A DNA stretch of 64,000 bases, from contig SWDT01000193.1 in assembly GCA_009193035.1 (NCBI GenBank), positions 148,114 to 212,113 on the forward strand. The letters run 5' to 3'. Positions 10,918 through 22,600 of this stretch are shown in pieces. Made by a program: the position numbers and the translations under genes. A model generated the notes under the pieces. That model made no database searches, was not told the DNA's origin, and saw only the letters and a list, made by a program, of their open reading frames with translations. Position 1 is the stretch's first letter. Each line of letters starts with the position of its first letter. The DNA is from Halicephalobus mephisto. Lineage: Eukaryota > Nematoda > Chromadorea > Rhabditida > Panagrolaimidae.

Positions 10918-13519
10918 TTAATCGTAGTAATCTTCGAGATCAAACAAAGGATTGAGCAACTCTTTTTCAACCTCAGAAATATCTGTTTGATTTAAAATCA
11001 AGTTCTGGAAGGTTTCTGACAAGTCTGTATCTCCGATTAAAACTGCACCGTGAATTCTCTCATTTTTCACCAGAACTTTAACATAAGCATTCTCATCACA
11101 TCTCACATGGGCATCATAAGGCGTCTCTAACTTCTGACCGGCAAAATCACCCAGCAACACTACCTAAATAAAATTATTAAAGAATCAATAATCAAATTTG
11201 TAATCGAATTATAAATTAAGCATCATTCATTTTAGAACCGCAAATTGAATTATCCCCAAAAAATAAAAATCCCACAAAATCGGTCCAACCACGAATAGCA
11301 CTTAAAAGATCAATAATCAAACTCGTAATTACAAAACAAATCAACCATCATTCATGTCAAAATTATGATTTAAAATAAACCTTCAGGAAATGAAGATCCC
11401 AAAGGTTATAAAGTAAAAATACCATGATCCCACCACAAATGCTGTTTGATTCATTTCCCAATCCTAAATTTAACGATCCTTTAAAAAACTAATCAACCCA
11501 CCTCGTATCCATAAAAACTAGTAACGTGCGTAAAAATTTCAAAACAAATATCAGGTTCAATTTCGTCTCCAAGGACCATCGATCGAGCACAGAAAGTTCC
11601 CATAGATCTTGCTTGAGTCCACAACCTTATTTGAGTCCAATGACGATTTTCAGGTAATTTCAAACTACAAACATCACCAGCAGAATAAATATCAGGCAAG
11701 TTTGTTCTCAACATAGAATCCACAACGATACCGTATTCTTCATCAAGTTTCAATTCTGGACAATCTTTAGACCAAATTTCAGAATTGGGAGATACACCAA
11801 TGGCCAAAACGACGAAATCTGCTCCAATAGTGTCTCCATTAGTCAGCTTCACAAGGCACTTCCATGGGTTCTCCTCAGAATCTTCAGTAAAAGATTCTGG
11901 AAGAACTAGAGTCGTCTTATCTCCCGACATAAAATTTCGAACATCAGTTAACTCTACATCCGTAACCAGCTGGAGCTGTCTAATCTAAAAAGTAACAGTT
12001 ACCATTCCAAGCAAACTTTAACATCATTTTGATATTGTTCCCTCACAGCCAAGTAATAAATGAAACCTGACACATTTGTCTATTCCTAGACAAATTTAAG
12101 GAAAAAATTTCAGAAAACATTTCACAAAAGACCCCTGTAGGAATGCACTTGCCATCTCCGCCACAGCCTCAATGGAGATATAATTTAAGACCACGTCATT
12201 CCGTCGATACTAGAGCAAAATGACGATGATTCTTCCCTCATGTAAAAGACCGTGAATTGTTATCAAAATTGTCGAAAATTCCTCTAACAACAAAAATTTC
12301 CTTAGATTGCAGGCTCAATCTGACTTATCGACTTAATTCCAATAGTCATGAGTGACTCATGATAGTTATTCAGAAAACCTTCGCACAAATCTATTTAAGC
12401 TATTATACCATCTCTCAAATAACCTAAGAGCTCTCATATTATTCACTGTACAAATTATGGAAACTTCTAAGCTCCATGATTCCCCTAATCATCACAATCC
12501 TCAACTATGAAGAAATCTACACTTATGTTAATCCTAGTAAACAATCTAATGTTGAAATCTTTTCCCTCTAGAGTTATCCAAATAATAACTCTTTTAAATA
12601 AAATTCTTTCTCATCAGATGACAACCTAACAATTTAATTTTCGATCTCATCATCAATAAACACTCCGTCACAAGCTTCCCTCTTTCATCATCAATAAACC
12701 AAAGTAATCTTTGAGTAATTATCTTCAAAAATAAACAAACCTTGTCTGACTTTTCTTCTCCTTGATGAAGTTTTGCCAGCCAATGGGGACCTAGAGCACA
12801 ACCTCCATGAGCCCATGGATTCTTCTGATTGTTATTATCCACCGTATATCGATCTCGTTTCGCTTCTGGTTTCATCGTGCCTTCTGCTCTTCCTTCTTGA
12901 AGTCTCGGCAAGAACAAAGTCGCTGCTTGTTTATCAAAATAAGACGCAATAATAGTAGGATGTCTGATAGCCCAAACAACTTCGATTCCCTTTAATTCAA
13001 AAGCCAATTCATTCGCAATTCCTCCATTTCCGACCAATATTATCCTCCTCGCTCCAGAAAGCCTTTTCTTAAAATTCGTTATCGTATCCATGTCTCTAAG
13101 ACAAACCACATGTGGTCCAACAAAGTTAAACTAAAAAATTAATTTAATTTATATTAAAAAAAATAAAAACTTACCACAGGTTTAGCTCCAGTTGCTATAC
13201 AAAGCTTACCGTAATTCACAGAATTTCCATCTGATAAACTTAATTCCTTCTTTTCGTGATTCCAACCAACAACATCTTCTTGAATAACTTTTACTCTATC
13301 TGATTGAAAAAAGGAATCTGCTTGACATTCCTTCACCGTAAAAGATTCAGCAACTTCACCTATTTTTGTCACTTTATCTGTTGTTTTCACAAAACCTGAT
13401 TTTCCACAAATAAATGTAATATCAGGAGAAGTCGAAGAAGCCGGGAAATCTTCCAACAACTGAAGGAGTTCTTGAACACAACACACACCTGCTACACCTC
13501 CACCTACTACTGTATACAT
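10918..13519 (-). CDS. PYROXD1: PYROXD1: pyridine nucleotide-disulphide oxidoreductase
   Basis: Four exons, 13175-13519, 12741-13130, 11502-11984 and 10918-11163, join in phase 0 into 487 residues (human protein about 500). The N-terminus VVGGGVAG is the FAD-binding GxGxxG fold. IILVGNGGIANELA is the NAD(P)H-binding Rossmann motif, and YSAGDVCS is the C-terminal FAD motif of class-I oxidoreductases. The redox CxxC of glutathione reductase is absent, as expected for PYROXD1. The end, LFDLEDYYD, matches the family terminus. Human PYROXD1 is a nuclear/cytoplasmic reductase linked to myopathy and protects the tRNA ligase complex from oxidation; the same role here is inference. The ATG follows TTTTTAG directly, as for a trans-spliced downstream operon gene, 191 bp after the aldolase stop. 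Confidence 0.93.
11281..11440. mobile_element. Dispersed inverted-repeat element, family TCCTGCCACGAA (copy 2)
   Basis: Starts GGTCCAACCACGAAT and ends near ATCCCACCACAAATG, in the intron of PYROXD1 between its last two exons. Block order matches copy 1 at 9787-9930. Both copies are diverged. Confidence 0.45.
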
Positions 13520-13710
13520 CTAAAAATTCATTAAAAATTTAAAATTAAAAAAAAAACAAAAATATTTGATGGATTTTAACCATCTTATTTCCAAAAATAA
13601 TAAATTAAAATATTATCACTGTCATGTTTAAAATATTGCGAAATATGGCCTAAAATTACTACAACTGTTGTGATTGATATGACCACAAGTGAGAGTTCAG
13701 CAATCCATGT

Positions 13711-15477
13711 TCAAAGAGCTTTGATAACATTGTCCAGAAGACTACTAGCTCCAATACGGAAAAGATCCGGGTTCAACCAATCATCTCCAAGAACAGCTTT
13801 AACCAAAGCAACAAATCCTAAAGCTTCTTCAACTGTCTTGATTCCTCCAGCCGGTTTAAAACCAATTTTCTTGCCTGTAAGCTTATGAAACAAAGCAATT
13901 GCTTTCAACATGACGTAAGCCACTTCTAAAGTTGCATTAACTGTTTCTTTTCCTGTTGATGTCTTGATAAAATCAGCTCCAGCCAACATTGCTGCCCAAG
14001 AAGCTTTATAAATATTTTCATCATTTTTAAGTTCTCCAGTAGCAAGAATAACTTTCAAATGAGCATTTTTACAAGCTTTTTTTTGTTCAACTAATTCATC
14101 AAAAACAAACTTCCAATTTCCATCAAGAGCTTCTCCTCTAGAAATAACAGTGTCTATTTCAGTTGCTCCATCTTCAACACATCCTTCGATTTCTACCAAT
14201 TTGGATTTATTCAAATATTGTCCTGATGGAAAACCTCCAGCAACAGAAGCAACAGATAATTTTGCATTTTTCTTCTTCAAGTGATTAGTCACATCCTTGA
14301 CTCTAGCAGGATAGACACATACAGCCCCACAATGAAGACTCGAGTCCTAGAAAAAAACTGAGCCAATCAACAAACAACTATTTTCTCAAAACAACTATCA
14401 TGAGAATAAGACTTACCGATTCAATCGGGGTTAGAGCCTTATCAACCAGGGCTTCCACTCGAGCTCTCGTGTCATCACCGGATAGAGTCGTCAGATCAAT
14501 GTAACCGATCAATTTCTTGACTTCATTTTTCTGAAATATTTATTTTTCAAAAAAAGACAATGTTTCAAAACAATCCAAAATAAAGCGCTTATTTGAAACA
14601 TCGATAATCTTTGCAAAAATCATTCAAACATGAGTGGGACCATATAATCGTGGTAAACATCACGTAAAATAGCCATATGAAAGTACAAAAATAAAAATAA
14701 ACAGAAAAATAAAAGAATTAAGTTGAGGAAATAGGATTATATGCGGATTTCGCAATCGTCATTGTACAAAACATATTATAGAATTATCTCTCAAAAGTTC
14801 CCAACTACTCTGTATTATCTTCCATTATAACTAATTACTATTTTACTTTTATTTGACTATATTTATTTCTTCGTCGAAGGTGTTTTGAAAAAAACTAAAA
14901 ATAAAACCGTTCTAATTCAGCGAAAATTAAATGAATTTTTAATTTTATCAGATTTAAATAAATTAGCAATTTAATTCGATATATAAAAATTTATAATTTA
15001 AAGTGATTTTTAAAGGAAATTCAACAATAAAAAAATCTTCTTAAAGTCCTAAAGCTGGTTTTTGATCTTTGGCGTTCTGTTCCGAAGCTTATTTTCCTAA
15101 TTCCTAAAAGTAAAGATCTTCATTATTTTATAAAAATCAACTTAAATTTACTTTTAAAATTACAAAAATCAATTTAAATTTACTTCTAAAATTACAAAAC
15201 TCAATTTAAATTTACTTTTAAAATTACAAAACTAAAATTCAAAAAAATTACTAAAATCAGTTGACTATTTTTAGAATTATCGAACCTTCCAAAGTCAAAT
15301 TTTTATTGGGACAATCTTACACTATGCTTCCGTTCTAACCTTGTCCCATAAAAATCTAAAAAAACTCACATTTTTGGACAATTCAATTGCTGTCTTCTTT
15401 GCCTCTTCGATCGTTTGTTCACGCCCTTCTAGAGGAATTTTTCCTGTTTGCTCTTCAAAAATCTCAAATCCAACCAT
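13711..15477 (-). CDS. DERA: Deoxyribose-phosphate aldolase (DERA)
   Basis: Exons 15370-15477, 14417-14530 and 13711-14346 give 285 residues (DERA-family proteins about 220-320). The enzyme splits 2-deoxyribose-5-phosphate into glyceraldehyde-3-phosphate and acetaldehyde, salvaging deoxynucleosides. Visible active-site features are the Schiff-base lysine in DFIKTSTGK, the second lysine in GFKPAGGI, and the upstream aspartate of IGYIDLT. HCGAVCVYPARV and VIGRGEALDG-like strands complete the TIM barrel. The ATG follows TTTTTAG directly. It sits downstream of RNase H1 and upstream of PYROXD1 on the same strand, probably co-transcribed. It is expected to be cytosolic. Confidence 0.95.
15144..15239. 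repeat. 32-bp tandem repeat, 3 copies
   Basis: Three copies of a 32-bp AT-rich unit (core AAATTTACTTTTAAAATTAC) start at 15144, 15176 and 15208 in intron 1 of the aldolase gene. Confidence 0.85.
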
Positions 15478-15834
15478 CTAAAAATTAAATCATTTTAAAA
15501 AAAATTCCATTATCAAATTAACGCGGAATATTTGAGAACTATAAAACAGTAGGACTTAAAAAACTAAACCAAACGAATCGAGCGGGGCATCTATTTTTCC
15601 TTTCTAACCGGCCCGTGGCGCCGCTTATCGATCAAGACTGTTACACAGGCGTACTAGGACAGAAATTCCTTCTCATCGACGTCAAACAAACAGTTTCTGT
15701 TCATTGAAACAAAATAGACTAAATGTAACAAAAGGTAATTATGGAAAAACCAGTCTCACAAATTCCAAATTTTGTACAAAAAAAATTCAAAGTATTCATC
15801 CAAGGAATGTCCTCGTATTTACAATCCTAAAAAC

Positions 15835-16806
15835 TTATTTCATTCTCCTTTTGGCTTGAAGATACAGACGAGCTCCTTCCCTCGCAAGAGCATCAGCCAT
15901 TTCGTTACCGTGGATTCCAGCGTGTCCAGCAACGTGTTCAAATTTGACATCGATATCAGATCTCATTCCGTCAATTCTCTCGAGAAGATCTCTATTAAGA
16001 ACAGGTCCTCCATTTGCCTTCGTCCAATTATTTTTCTTCCATCCAGGAAGCCATTTAGTCATCGAATTGATTAAAAGTTTCGAATCCGTCAGTATCTTCA
16101 GGGCTTTGTATCCTCTCGTCCTCGCTTGTTCCAAAGCAACACACACAGCTTCATATTCAGCTCTATTGTTAGTAGGATTACCCGAAACTGGTGCAGCTAC
16201 GTTATCAGCATGGCCATTTCCCCAAAAAATACCGTAACCAGCTCCTGCTCCAGCATTCCCATTGTTAGAACAAGCTCCATCGGTGTAGACAGTAGGAATA
16301 TCGTCCCCAGTATCCATAGCCATTCTGAAAACTTTAGTTAAATTTAATTTCAATTTACAAATCAACCTTTTTAATTCTTCTCGTCCTTCATCAAGACTTC
16401 TTTTTCTGCTATCTCTTCCAAGATTCGCAACTACATTCTCATTCAAAAAAGCTTCAGCTGCTTCTAACGATGGAAACTTCCGAAATTTCGGAAAAGCATG
16501 ATATCCAATGGCTTGTTGACATTCATCCCAATTGGTGTAAATTCCCGGTTTGTCTCCTTTGACAACAGCGTAAAACTTCTGATCTCCGAAAGGATTACAG
16601 GATCCTGAGGACGTACCAACCGTCGGAAAAGTTGAGGTAGCTGGTTTGTTAGCTGTAATAAAACATTGAGCTTCTTCTTTCGTGTTGAATTTTTTGAATC
16701 GAGCACCAGGAAAGCCGTTAGTTGCCTTCTGACACTCCGCCCACGTATCGAAGATACCCACTTTGAATCCATTTGCGACCGCATAGAACGGCATCCTTCT
16801 AAACAT
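15835..16806 (-). CDS. rnh-1.0: Ribonuclease H1 with two hybrid-binding domains
   Basis: A 323-residue open frame. Residues about 5-52 and 77-121 are two hybrid-binding (RHBD/Cauli_VI) repeats, each with FYAV..G...GI...W.ECQ. The C-terminal 150 residues are the RNase H fold with all acidic residues: Asp in YTDGAC, Glu in NNRAEYEA, Asp in LTDSKLL and Asp in GNEMADALA. It degrades RNA in RNA-DNA hybrids in nucleus and possibly mitochondria. Between the halves lies a 42-bp stretch (16326-16367) that starts GT, ends TTTTCAG and keeps frame, so it is probably a tiny intron; removal leaves 309 residues. The start could be this ATG or the Met four codons later. It lies about 200 bp downstream of VPS-24. 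Confidence 0.93.
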   Translation of the reverse strand: MFRRMPFYAVANGFKVGIFDTWAECQKATNGFPGARFKKFNTKEEAQCFITANKPATSTFPTVGTSSGSCNPFGDQKFYAVVKGDKPGIYTNWDECQQAIGYHAFPKFRKFPSLEAAEAFLNENVVANLGRDSRKRSLDEGREELKRLICKLKLNLTKVFRMAMDTGDDIPTVYTDGACSNNGNAGAGAGYGIFWGNGHADNVAAPVSGNPTNNRAEYEAVCVALEQARTRGYKALKILTDSKLLINSMTKWLPGWKKNNWTKANGGPVLNRDLLERIDGMRSDIDVKFEHVAGHAGIHGNEMADALAREGARLYLQAKRRMK

Positions 16807-17007
16807 GCACTGTCAGGTTTCACCTGTACCTTCTAAAAAGCCTAAATAGAACAAAAAAGTGAAAAATCAAAGATAAAAAGATGATTCAAACATATAGGTG
16901 ATTCACAATCAAAGTAGTAAATTCATTCATGTTCAGTACAAGTTCAGCCGATATTACGAAACGCGTCAGATCATCACCAAGGGTTATAGCAGCTCGTATG
17001 CAGCTGA

Positions 17008-17772
17008 TCAAGTAGTCTTTGTAGCCTCCAATTGAGCAACCAGAGCATCCGCTTGCTGTCGGAATTTTTCCGCGTCTTCGTCCAAGGAATGGTCTGCAGC
17101 CGCGGGGGCTTTGCCGAGTTCTCCCTGAGTAACTTCCCAGAGAACCTTGTCGACTTCTTCCTGGAAGATGTTGAGGAGTTATTTAAGAAATAAAGTAACT
17201 TACAGCAGCTTCTTCTTCGAGTTCTTCGGGTTCTATTGCATCCATTGTTTCCTCGATCATTTCCTCGATGATACCAGCTTTAGTCATTTCTTTTGAAAGC
17301 TCCCTCATCGTGCTCATGATTTCCGGAACTTTGACTAGCTTCTGCATGGCCTGCATGACCTCAGTAGAGCTCTGGATGGAGCCAGCCATCCGGATCGTAG
17401 CCAACTGATGCTGCAAGCCCATCAACGCGGAGTTGATCTGAGTGTTCGTTAAGTGCATTTTATTCACAACCTGGAACAGATACAACGAAATTAAATCGAT
17501 ATATGGAGCTTACCTTTCTGGAATGCACCAGACTCTTGGCCAAGGTCATACATGCATCTCTGTTTCCTTTTTTCGCGTGAAGTTTTATTTCGCGTTTAAT
17601 CTGAAACATCGATATATGAATTTCCTGTAGATAAAATGCACAAACTTACTCCTTCTTCTTTTCTCTGGATTTCCCTTATCTGACGATTGATCTTGTTCAT
17701 TTCGCTCCGCATCTTCCTGGACATCTCCTGGACCTGTTCTTTGGGGTCTTTGGTTTTCCCGAAGAGCCCCAT
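17008..17772 (-). CDS. vps-24: VPS-24 / CHMP3, ESCRT-III subunit
   Basis: Exons 17650-17772, 17514-17600, 17204-17470 and 17008-17160 give 209 residues, close to human CHMP3 (222). The N-terminus MGLFGKTKDPKEQV is the CHMP3 amphipathic anchor, followed by the basic helix hairpin and the diagnostic block TMRELSKEMTKAGIIEEM. The tail ends with an MIM1-like helix (EKFRQQADALVAQL) for binding VPS4. ESCRT-III polymers cut membrane necks in endosomal sorting, cytokinesis and membrane repair. An ATG five codons upstream (17787) is in frame, but the family start is the one chosen. It is the first gene of the proposed minus-strand row. Confidence 0.95.
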
Positions 17773-18524
17773 GACTGAGTCAAGCATTGGTAAAAATCAA
17801 AAAAGGGAAAGCAAAATGCCAACCTTTGATTTCCGATTTCGGCTTCGATGAGTAATAGAACCAGTGAGAGAGAAAGATACGTCCAACGAGCAAACAAAAC
17901 TGACAAAACACGATTGGCAAAAAGGACGCGATGATAACTCACTACATTGCCAGTTATGAAATCGTGTTTTCAACATGGCTATCCCTCTTCGATCTTTATT
18001 CCTTTCCTCGTGTTTTTCATCTTTTTATCACCTGATTACTCTATTAGCAATACCTATCTACTAAATTATGTTTGGCAAACTGGACGGAGTGCCAATGTAG
18101 GGCATTTCTGAATTCCAATTTCGACATGGATGTTTTTTGATTTTTTTTTATTCATTTTCTCCTTATTTTCGCTATTTAATTCCTGTATTTATGATATATA
18201 TACGAACTAAATGATGTCTGACAAAATAGACGCAATGAGAATACAGGATAATCTAGATGTCGAAGTCTCGATTTCAATATGACTGTCCTTTCGATCTTAT
18301 GTTTTCTCAGTTTTTATTTCATTGGTATATTCATGATACTTGCATAATGATCGAATTAATTTGATATTTGTGCTTGTATTTTCGGTAGTTTTACCTACTT
18401 TTTATTTTTTCACTGGAGTTTGTTTCTAATTTGCTTTCATATATCTAACTTTTTCCGAATCCTTTATCTTGTGTAATCTTTTTAAGCAATATATTATTTA
18501 TTATAATTACTTTGTTTTAGAATA
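17773..18524. promoter_or_regulatory. Divergent upstream region of vps-24 and EXOSC5
   Basis: About 750 bp between the divergent starts of VPS-24 (minus) and the exosome subunit (plus). It is AT-rich with no assembled exon. Promoters of the proposed operon and of EXOSC5 should lie here. No specific element was recognised beyond the TTGTTTTAG acceptor just before the EXOSC5 start. Confidence 0.6.
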
Positions 18525-19196
18525 ATGGGAGAAGCGACAGAATTCGAGGTTAATCCTAACCCTACAAATCCCACTGCCATCTACCACTCCCAGTTTGACT
18601 TTACTGATTCCGATGTATCGATTACGTTTACGCAGAAGGGAACAACAGTTCTATGTTCTGTTTATGGTCCAGCAGAACTCCCTTCCTCCAAGAGACTGAA
18701 CGATAGAATGGCCGTGCAAGTGGTCTACACTCGGGAGAATGGATCTTTCGACAACTGTGAAGAGATTTCTGGGTTCATCAACGCAATGATCGATCGAACA
18801 CGTTTCTTGAGATCTGGAGTGGTGATCAACATACATCAGTTAACGGACAATGGATCAAGATTGGCGACTGCTGTCAATGGAGCGAGTTTGGCGCTTTTGG
18901 ACTCCGCTATCCCCCTGGATCTTCTACTTCTCGCAGTCTCTGTCGCCCTCAACGAAGATGGATCAATAATTGTGAATCCTACGAAGGAAGAAGAAAGGAA
19001 TGCCATTGCCACTGCTGTCGTCGTCTTCAAGAACTTCATGGATGACGTCCATCCAGCTGGATTCAAGAGTAGTGGTCCAGTCAGTCCCCTGTTCTACTCC
19101 CAAGTCGTAGAAACCACCAAGCAAACAGCTGTTGATCTCTTGCAGTATTTTAGAAGGATAATGGAAGAACGGTTAGTGGAAAAACAAGCTAGTTGA
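18525..19196 (+). CDS. crn-5: Exosome core subunit EXOSC5/Rrp46 (CRN-5)
   Basis: Single-exon 223-residue protein of the RNase PH fold. SVYGPAE near residue 45 and ALNEDGSIIVNPTKEEE near residue 145 match EXOSC5/Rrp46 specifically; Rrp41 has VYGPHE. Metazoan Rrp46 is a non-catalytic ring subunit of the RNA exosome that threads RNA to Dis3. In C. elegans CRN-5 is also implicated in apoptotic DNA degradation. The start is five bases after TTGTTTTAG, a trans-splice-type acceptor. Its 3' end converges with the PPP4R4 gene 450 bp away. Confidence 0.93.
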   Translation: MGEATEFEVNPNPTNPTAIYHSQFDFTDSDVSITFTQKGTTVLCSVYGPAELPSSKRLNDRMAVQVVYTRENGSFDNCEEISGFINAMIDRTRFLRSGVVINIHQLTDNGSRLATAVNGASLALLDSAIPLDLLLLAVSVALNEDGSIIVNPTKEEERNAIATAVVVFKNFMDDVHPAGFKSSGPVSPLFYSQVVETTKQTAVDLLQYFRRIMEERLVEKQAS

Positions 19197-19643
19197 AGGA
19201 AGTAAAGTTATAAAAACTATTGGTTCGGAAAATGAAAATCACAAGATCCTATTTACCAACAAAATATGTTTGTTTTAACTTTGTAACATGACACTATTGT
19301 CTACGTGGTCGTCATCCCAGGGTCTTATCCGTTCGGTTTTGATGTTTTTTGCAGTGTTTGTCAAACTAGTTCTTAGTATCTCTCAGGTGAGAACGGCTTG
19401 CGGTCCTGAAAGTGATGATGATGAAAATGACAGTATCCATGGGAAGGTATAAAGATGGATTAGTTTCAAAAATGAACATTTGAGAGAATGCTCATTGATA
19501 TTACTGTAAGTGGGATGAGGTGGATTTTTAGTAATTTTTACGAAGGGGATTTGGGATACTGTAGATTTGTTGAAAATCACTGGATAAGATAACGTTTATC
19601 TAGAGTGATTTATTTTTACAGTACACAAATTTGGCAAGAAAGA
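19197..19643. other. Convergent 3' flanks of EXOSC5 and PPP4R4
   Basis: About 450 bp between two stop codons pointing at each other. It should hold both 3' UTRs. No gene or strong repeat was seen. Confidence 0.6.
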
Positions 19644-22600
19644 TTAGGACATTCCCGTGACTCTGATAGAGAGCTGAGCAGGTTTCCGTTCAATGGCACT
19701 CGAACTTTGAACTTTCATCAAACCGTAAGGACGACGGATGGCGCTCATGGAGCGTGACGTCATCAACCCAGAAGAGTAGCCGGAGGGGCTGGAGTAACTC
19801 GAGTTCATCGACTTGGACATCAGGGAGGAGGCCGAAGGGGAGTAACTCAAGCCCCTGGTGTTGATTGAAGATGACCGACTTGAAGGCGAAGACAATGGGG
19901 AGGAATCTGACCGGAAAGAACGATAGCGGGACGTTGATGGAGGCGAAGAAGTCGTCGGGGAACTGGTACTACTGGACTGAAGAGAACGGTACCGGACTAA
20001 AATTGAGAGATATTTAGCTATTTTCGTGGTAGGATTATTTTTAAAAATATTCGCGTTAAGAATCATTTTTTAGAAACTTTCGTGTTGAGAATCCTTTTTT
20101 TTAAATTTTCGCGTTAAGAATCATTTTTTAGAAACTTTCGTGTTGAGAATCATTTTTTAAAACTTTCGCGTTGAGAATCATTTTTTTAAATTTTCGCGTT
20201 AAGAATCCTTTTTTTATTTTCCCGTTAAGAATCTTTTTTTTTTAATTTTCGTGTTGAGATAATTTTAGGATGACTTTTTTTACAGTAAACTGAATGGAAG
20301 ATATATTGAAACATCATTTGACAAATGTTCCTTTCTCTGTGGTTTTCGTCATCATTTGGTTTACTGTAATAAAATTAACCTTGAAGTTGTCCCAAAACCA
20401 AAATTTTAAATTTCACCGTAATTTTATGAATTTACTTTGAAACTTACTTGAAAGTGGAAGTTTGGAGCCTTTGGTTTCTTCTGGTTTCGGGGGCATGGGG
20501 CTCGGGGACCTCTGGGTGATGATCACTTGGGGTTGAGGTCTGACTACTGCGATCTTGGTTTTGCTTTCCACTCTGTTGGTCTTCCACATCGGAGGCTTCA
20601 ATTCATAATCGGAATTGCTGGAGGCACTCGAGGAATATCCATTGGTCGTCGGGGGCTTCAGAAGACTGGTTCCGTTGGGTCTCTCGTGGCCAAGGTTCGA
20701 TTGGATGTTCGGGGTCCCTTCGGCGACGACCAGACCCCCGGGCTTCTTCCTGTGGACTAGGCCTTTCCGAAGAGAAGACCTCCGGACCGACGGGGGCTCG
20801 GGCTCCTCTACTATCGTCGGTACCGTTTCCTGGGGGGAAACTGTATCGATCTCCGTCCAGAGTTTCTGTTCTTCTGAGGACTTCGAGGAATCAGATTTGG
20901 GGTTATCCAGGGTCTCAGCTCTGGAAAGTTCACAAGCATAAAGTTGAAGAAGTTGACGGTCGTTTTGGGAACTGGATTCTGAAGTCAACAAACTTCTGAC
21001 TGATTTCTCGAGAGAAAGAAGAGCTTGTTCGTCTTCCGGAAACAGCAGCGACTGCTTGATCCTCGGCATCATCCTGCAGAGCTGAAGACGGATGTTCGAA
21101 ACCGGATCGTCATTCAACTTCAAAACTGCCTCCAGAAAATATTGCTTGAAAAAATTCCTCGAAAAGTACTGTAGCAACATCGGAACAACATCCAACAGTA
21201 CCCTCCTTCTGTGGCAACTTTCATGTTTCGCCACTGCTGAAACGATAAAATAAAAAAAATAAAAAATAATAATGTACTTTTGATGAAGAAATCAATGACA
21301 ATTTGTCTGTTCTTCGCCAGAGGGAACTCTCTCATGAAATGGAGCATGGTGACGCCCGCGGCTATCCGACACGGAAGGGCCCTGGATGTCAGGACTTCTT
21401 GCTTCAGAAGAGGCACAAAGGTCACGAGGAGGTCGTTCGGGGTCACTAGAGACTTCAAAGAAACCAAATTCATCAAGTAAGCTTCATGAGCCCTCCAGTT
21501 GCCCGCGTTTCGGATGAGTCTGTTGCAGCTCACGACGATCCGGTCCAGTTGGACTTTCGTTATTTTCTAAAAAATCATTATTCACATTAGCATTCTTAAT
21601 TACTGTAGAATCCTAATTTGAAAATTGAAGATTTTTTGTAAAAATTTTTGTTTTTAAATTTGTAAGGAATGTCACGTATGGCATTTTTGGAAAGATATGG
21701 AAGAGACCCGTATAAAAAACGAAAATGAGATACGTGACATTCCTTACAAATTTAAAAACTTAAAATTTTCCGGTAAAAAATAATTTGTCATTTATGGATT
21801 TAATTTTAAAAAATAATCAAATTAATTCTTCGTTTTTAAAACTATATCGTTGCAAAATAAAAGTTTTAATACAAAATTTCGAAAAAATTTTAATTTGGAT
21901 TTTTGGAATTTTTCAGTTAAAAAAAATATTTTCAAATTAAATTTTTTCGATATTTTAAAAATCTCCAAAATTCCATCTGAAGTACCGTAATCAAAGAAGT
22001 TTTTAAAAATATGTGATTCTAAAATTTAAAAAAATTTTAATTTGTAATATTTTTTTCGAAAATTTAAAAATTAAACTTACTGGAGGTTTTTTTTCTTGTT
22101 CCTTTTTGGCAATGGCATAGAATACAGCCAGAATTTTGTTCAGATTTTTTACCAGATGTTGTACGACCTCCACGGCCCCGGATTTGACTAATTCGACGAA
22201 GATATTTAACAAAGCTGGTTCGTCTGGTCTCAACAAGACAACTTCGTGGAATCCCGCAGCTATGGTGCATCTGATTTCTTCATCTGAATCAGCCGTCAGT
22301 TTCTCCAGAATCGGCATGAGTTTGTCGTTGAAGTTGTCTCCGTCGTAGATCATCGCGAAACAAGGGAAGTTGTAAGCGCACATTTTTCTGCAATTGAGAG
22401 CGAGGGTCTGGATGGATTTGTCGGATTCTGGAGCTGCTAGATTCACGATTCTGCAGAAGGTGTCCAGGAACCATTTGTGTTCCTGGGGGGAGAGGATTTC
22501 CTTCAAAGCAAACAACCACGGTCCCAGTTGCTTGGCCACTACAGTAAGCGACAAATCACGCAGAATCAAAGCTTGTTCCGTACACTTCCGCAACAACGGA

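Noticed and set aside
18651..19066. Minus-strand open frames opposite the EXOSC5 gene
   Set aside because: Shadows of a conserved plus-strand coding exon.
20527..20941. Plus-strand open frames opposite PPP4R4 exon 8
   Set aside because: Shadows; the minus strand carries the conserved HEAT-repeat protein.
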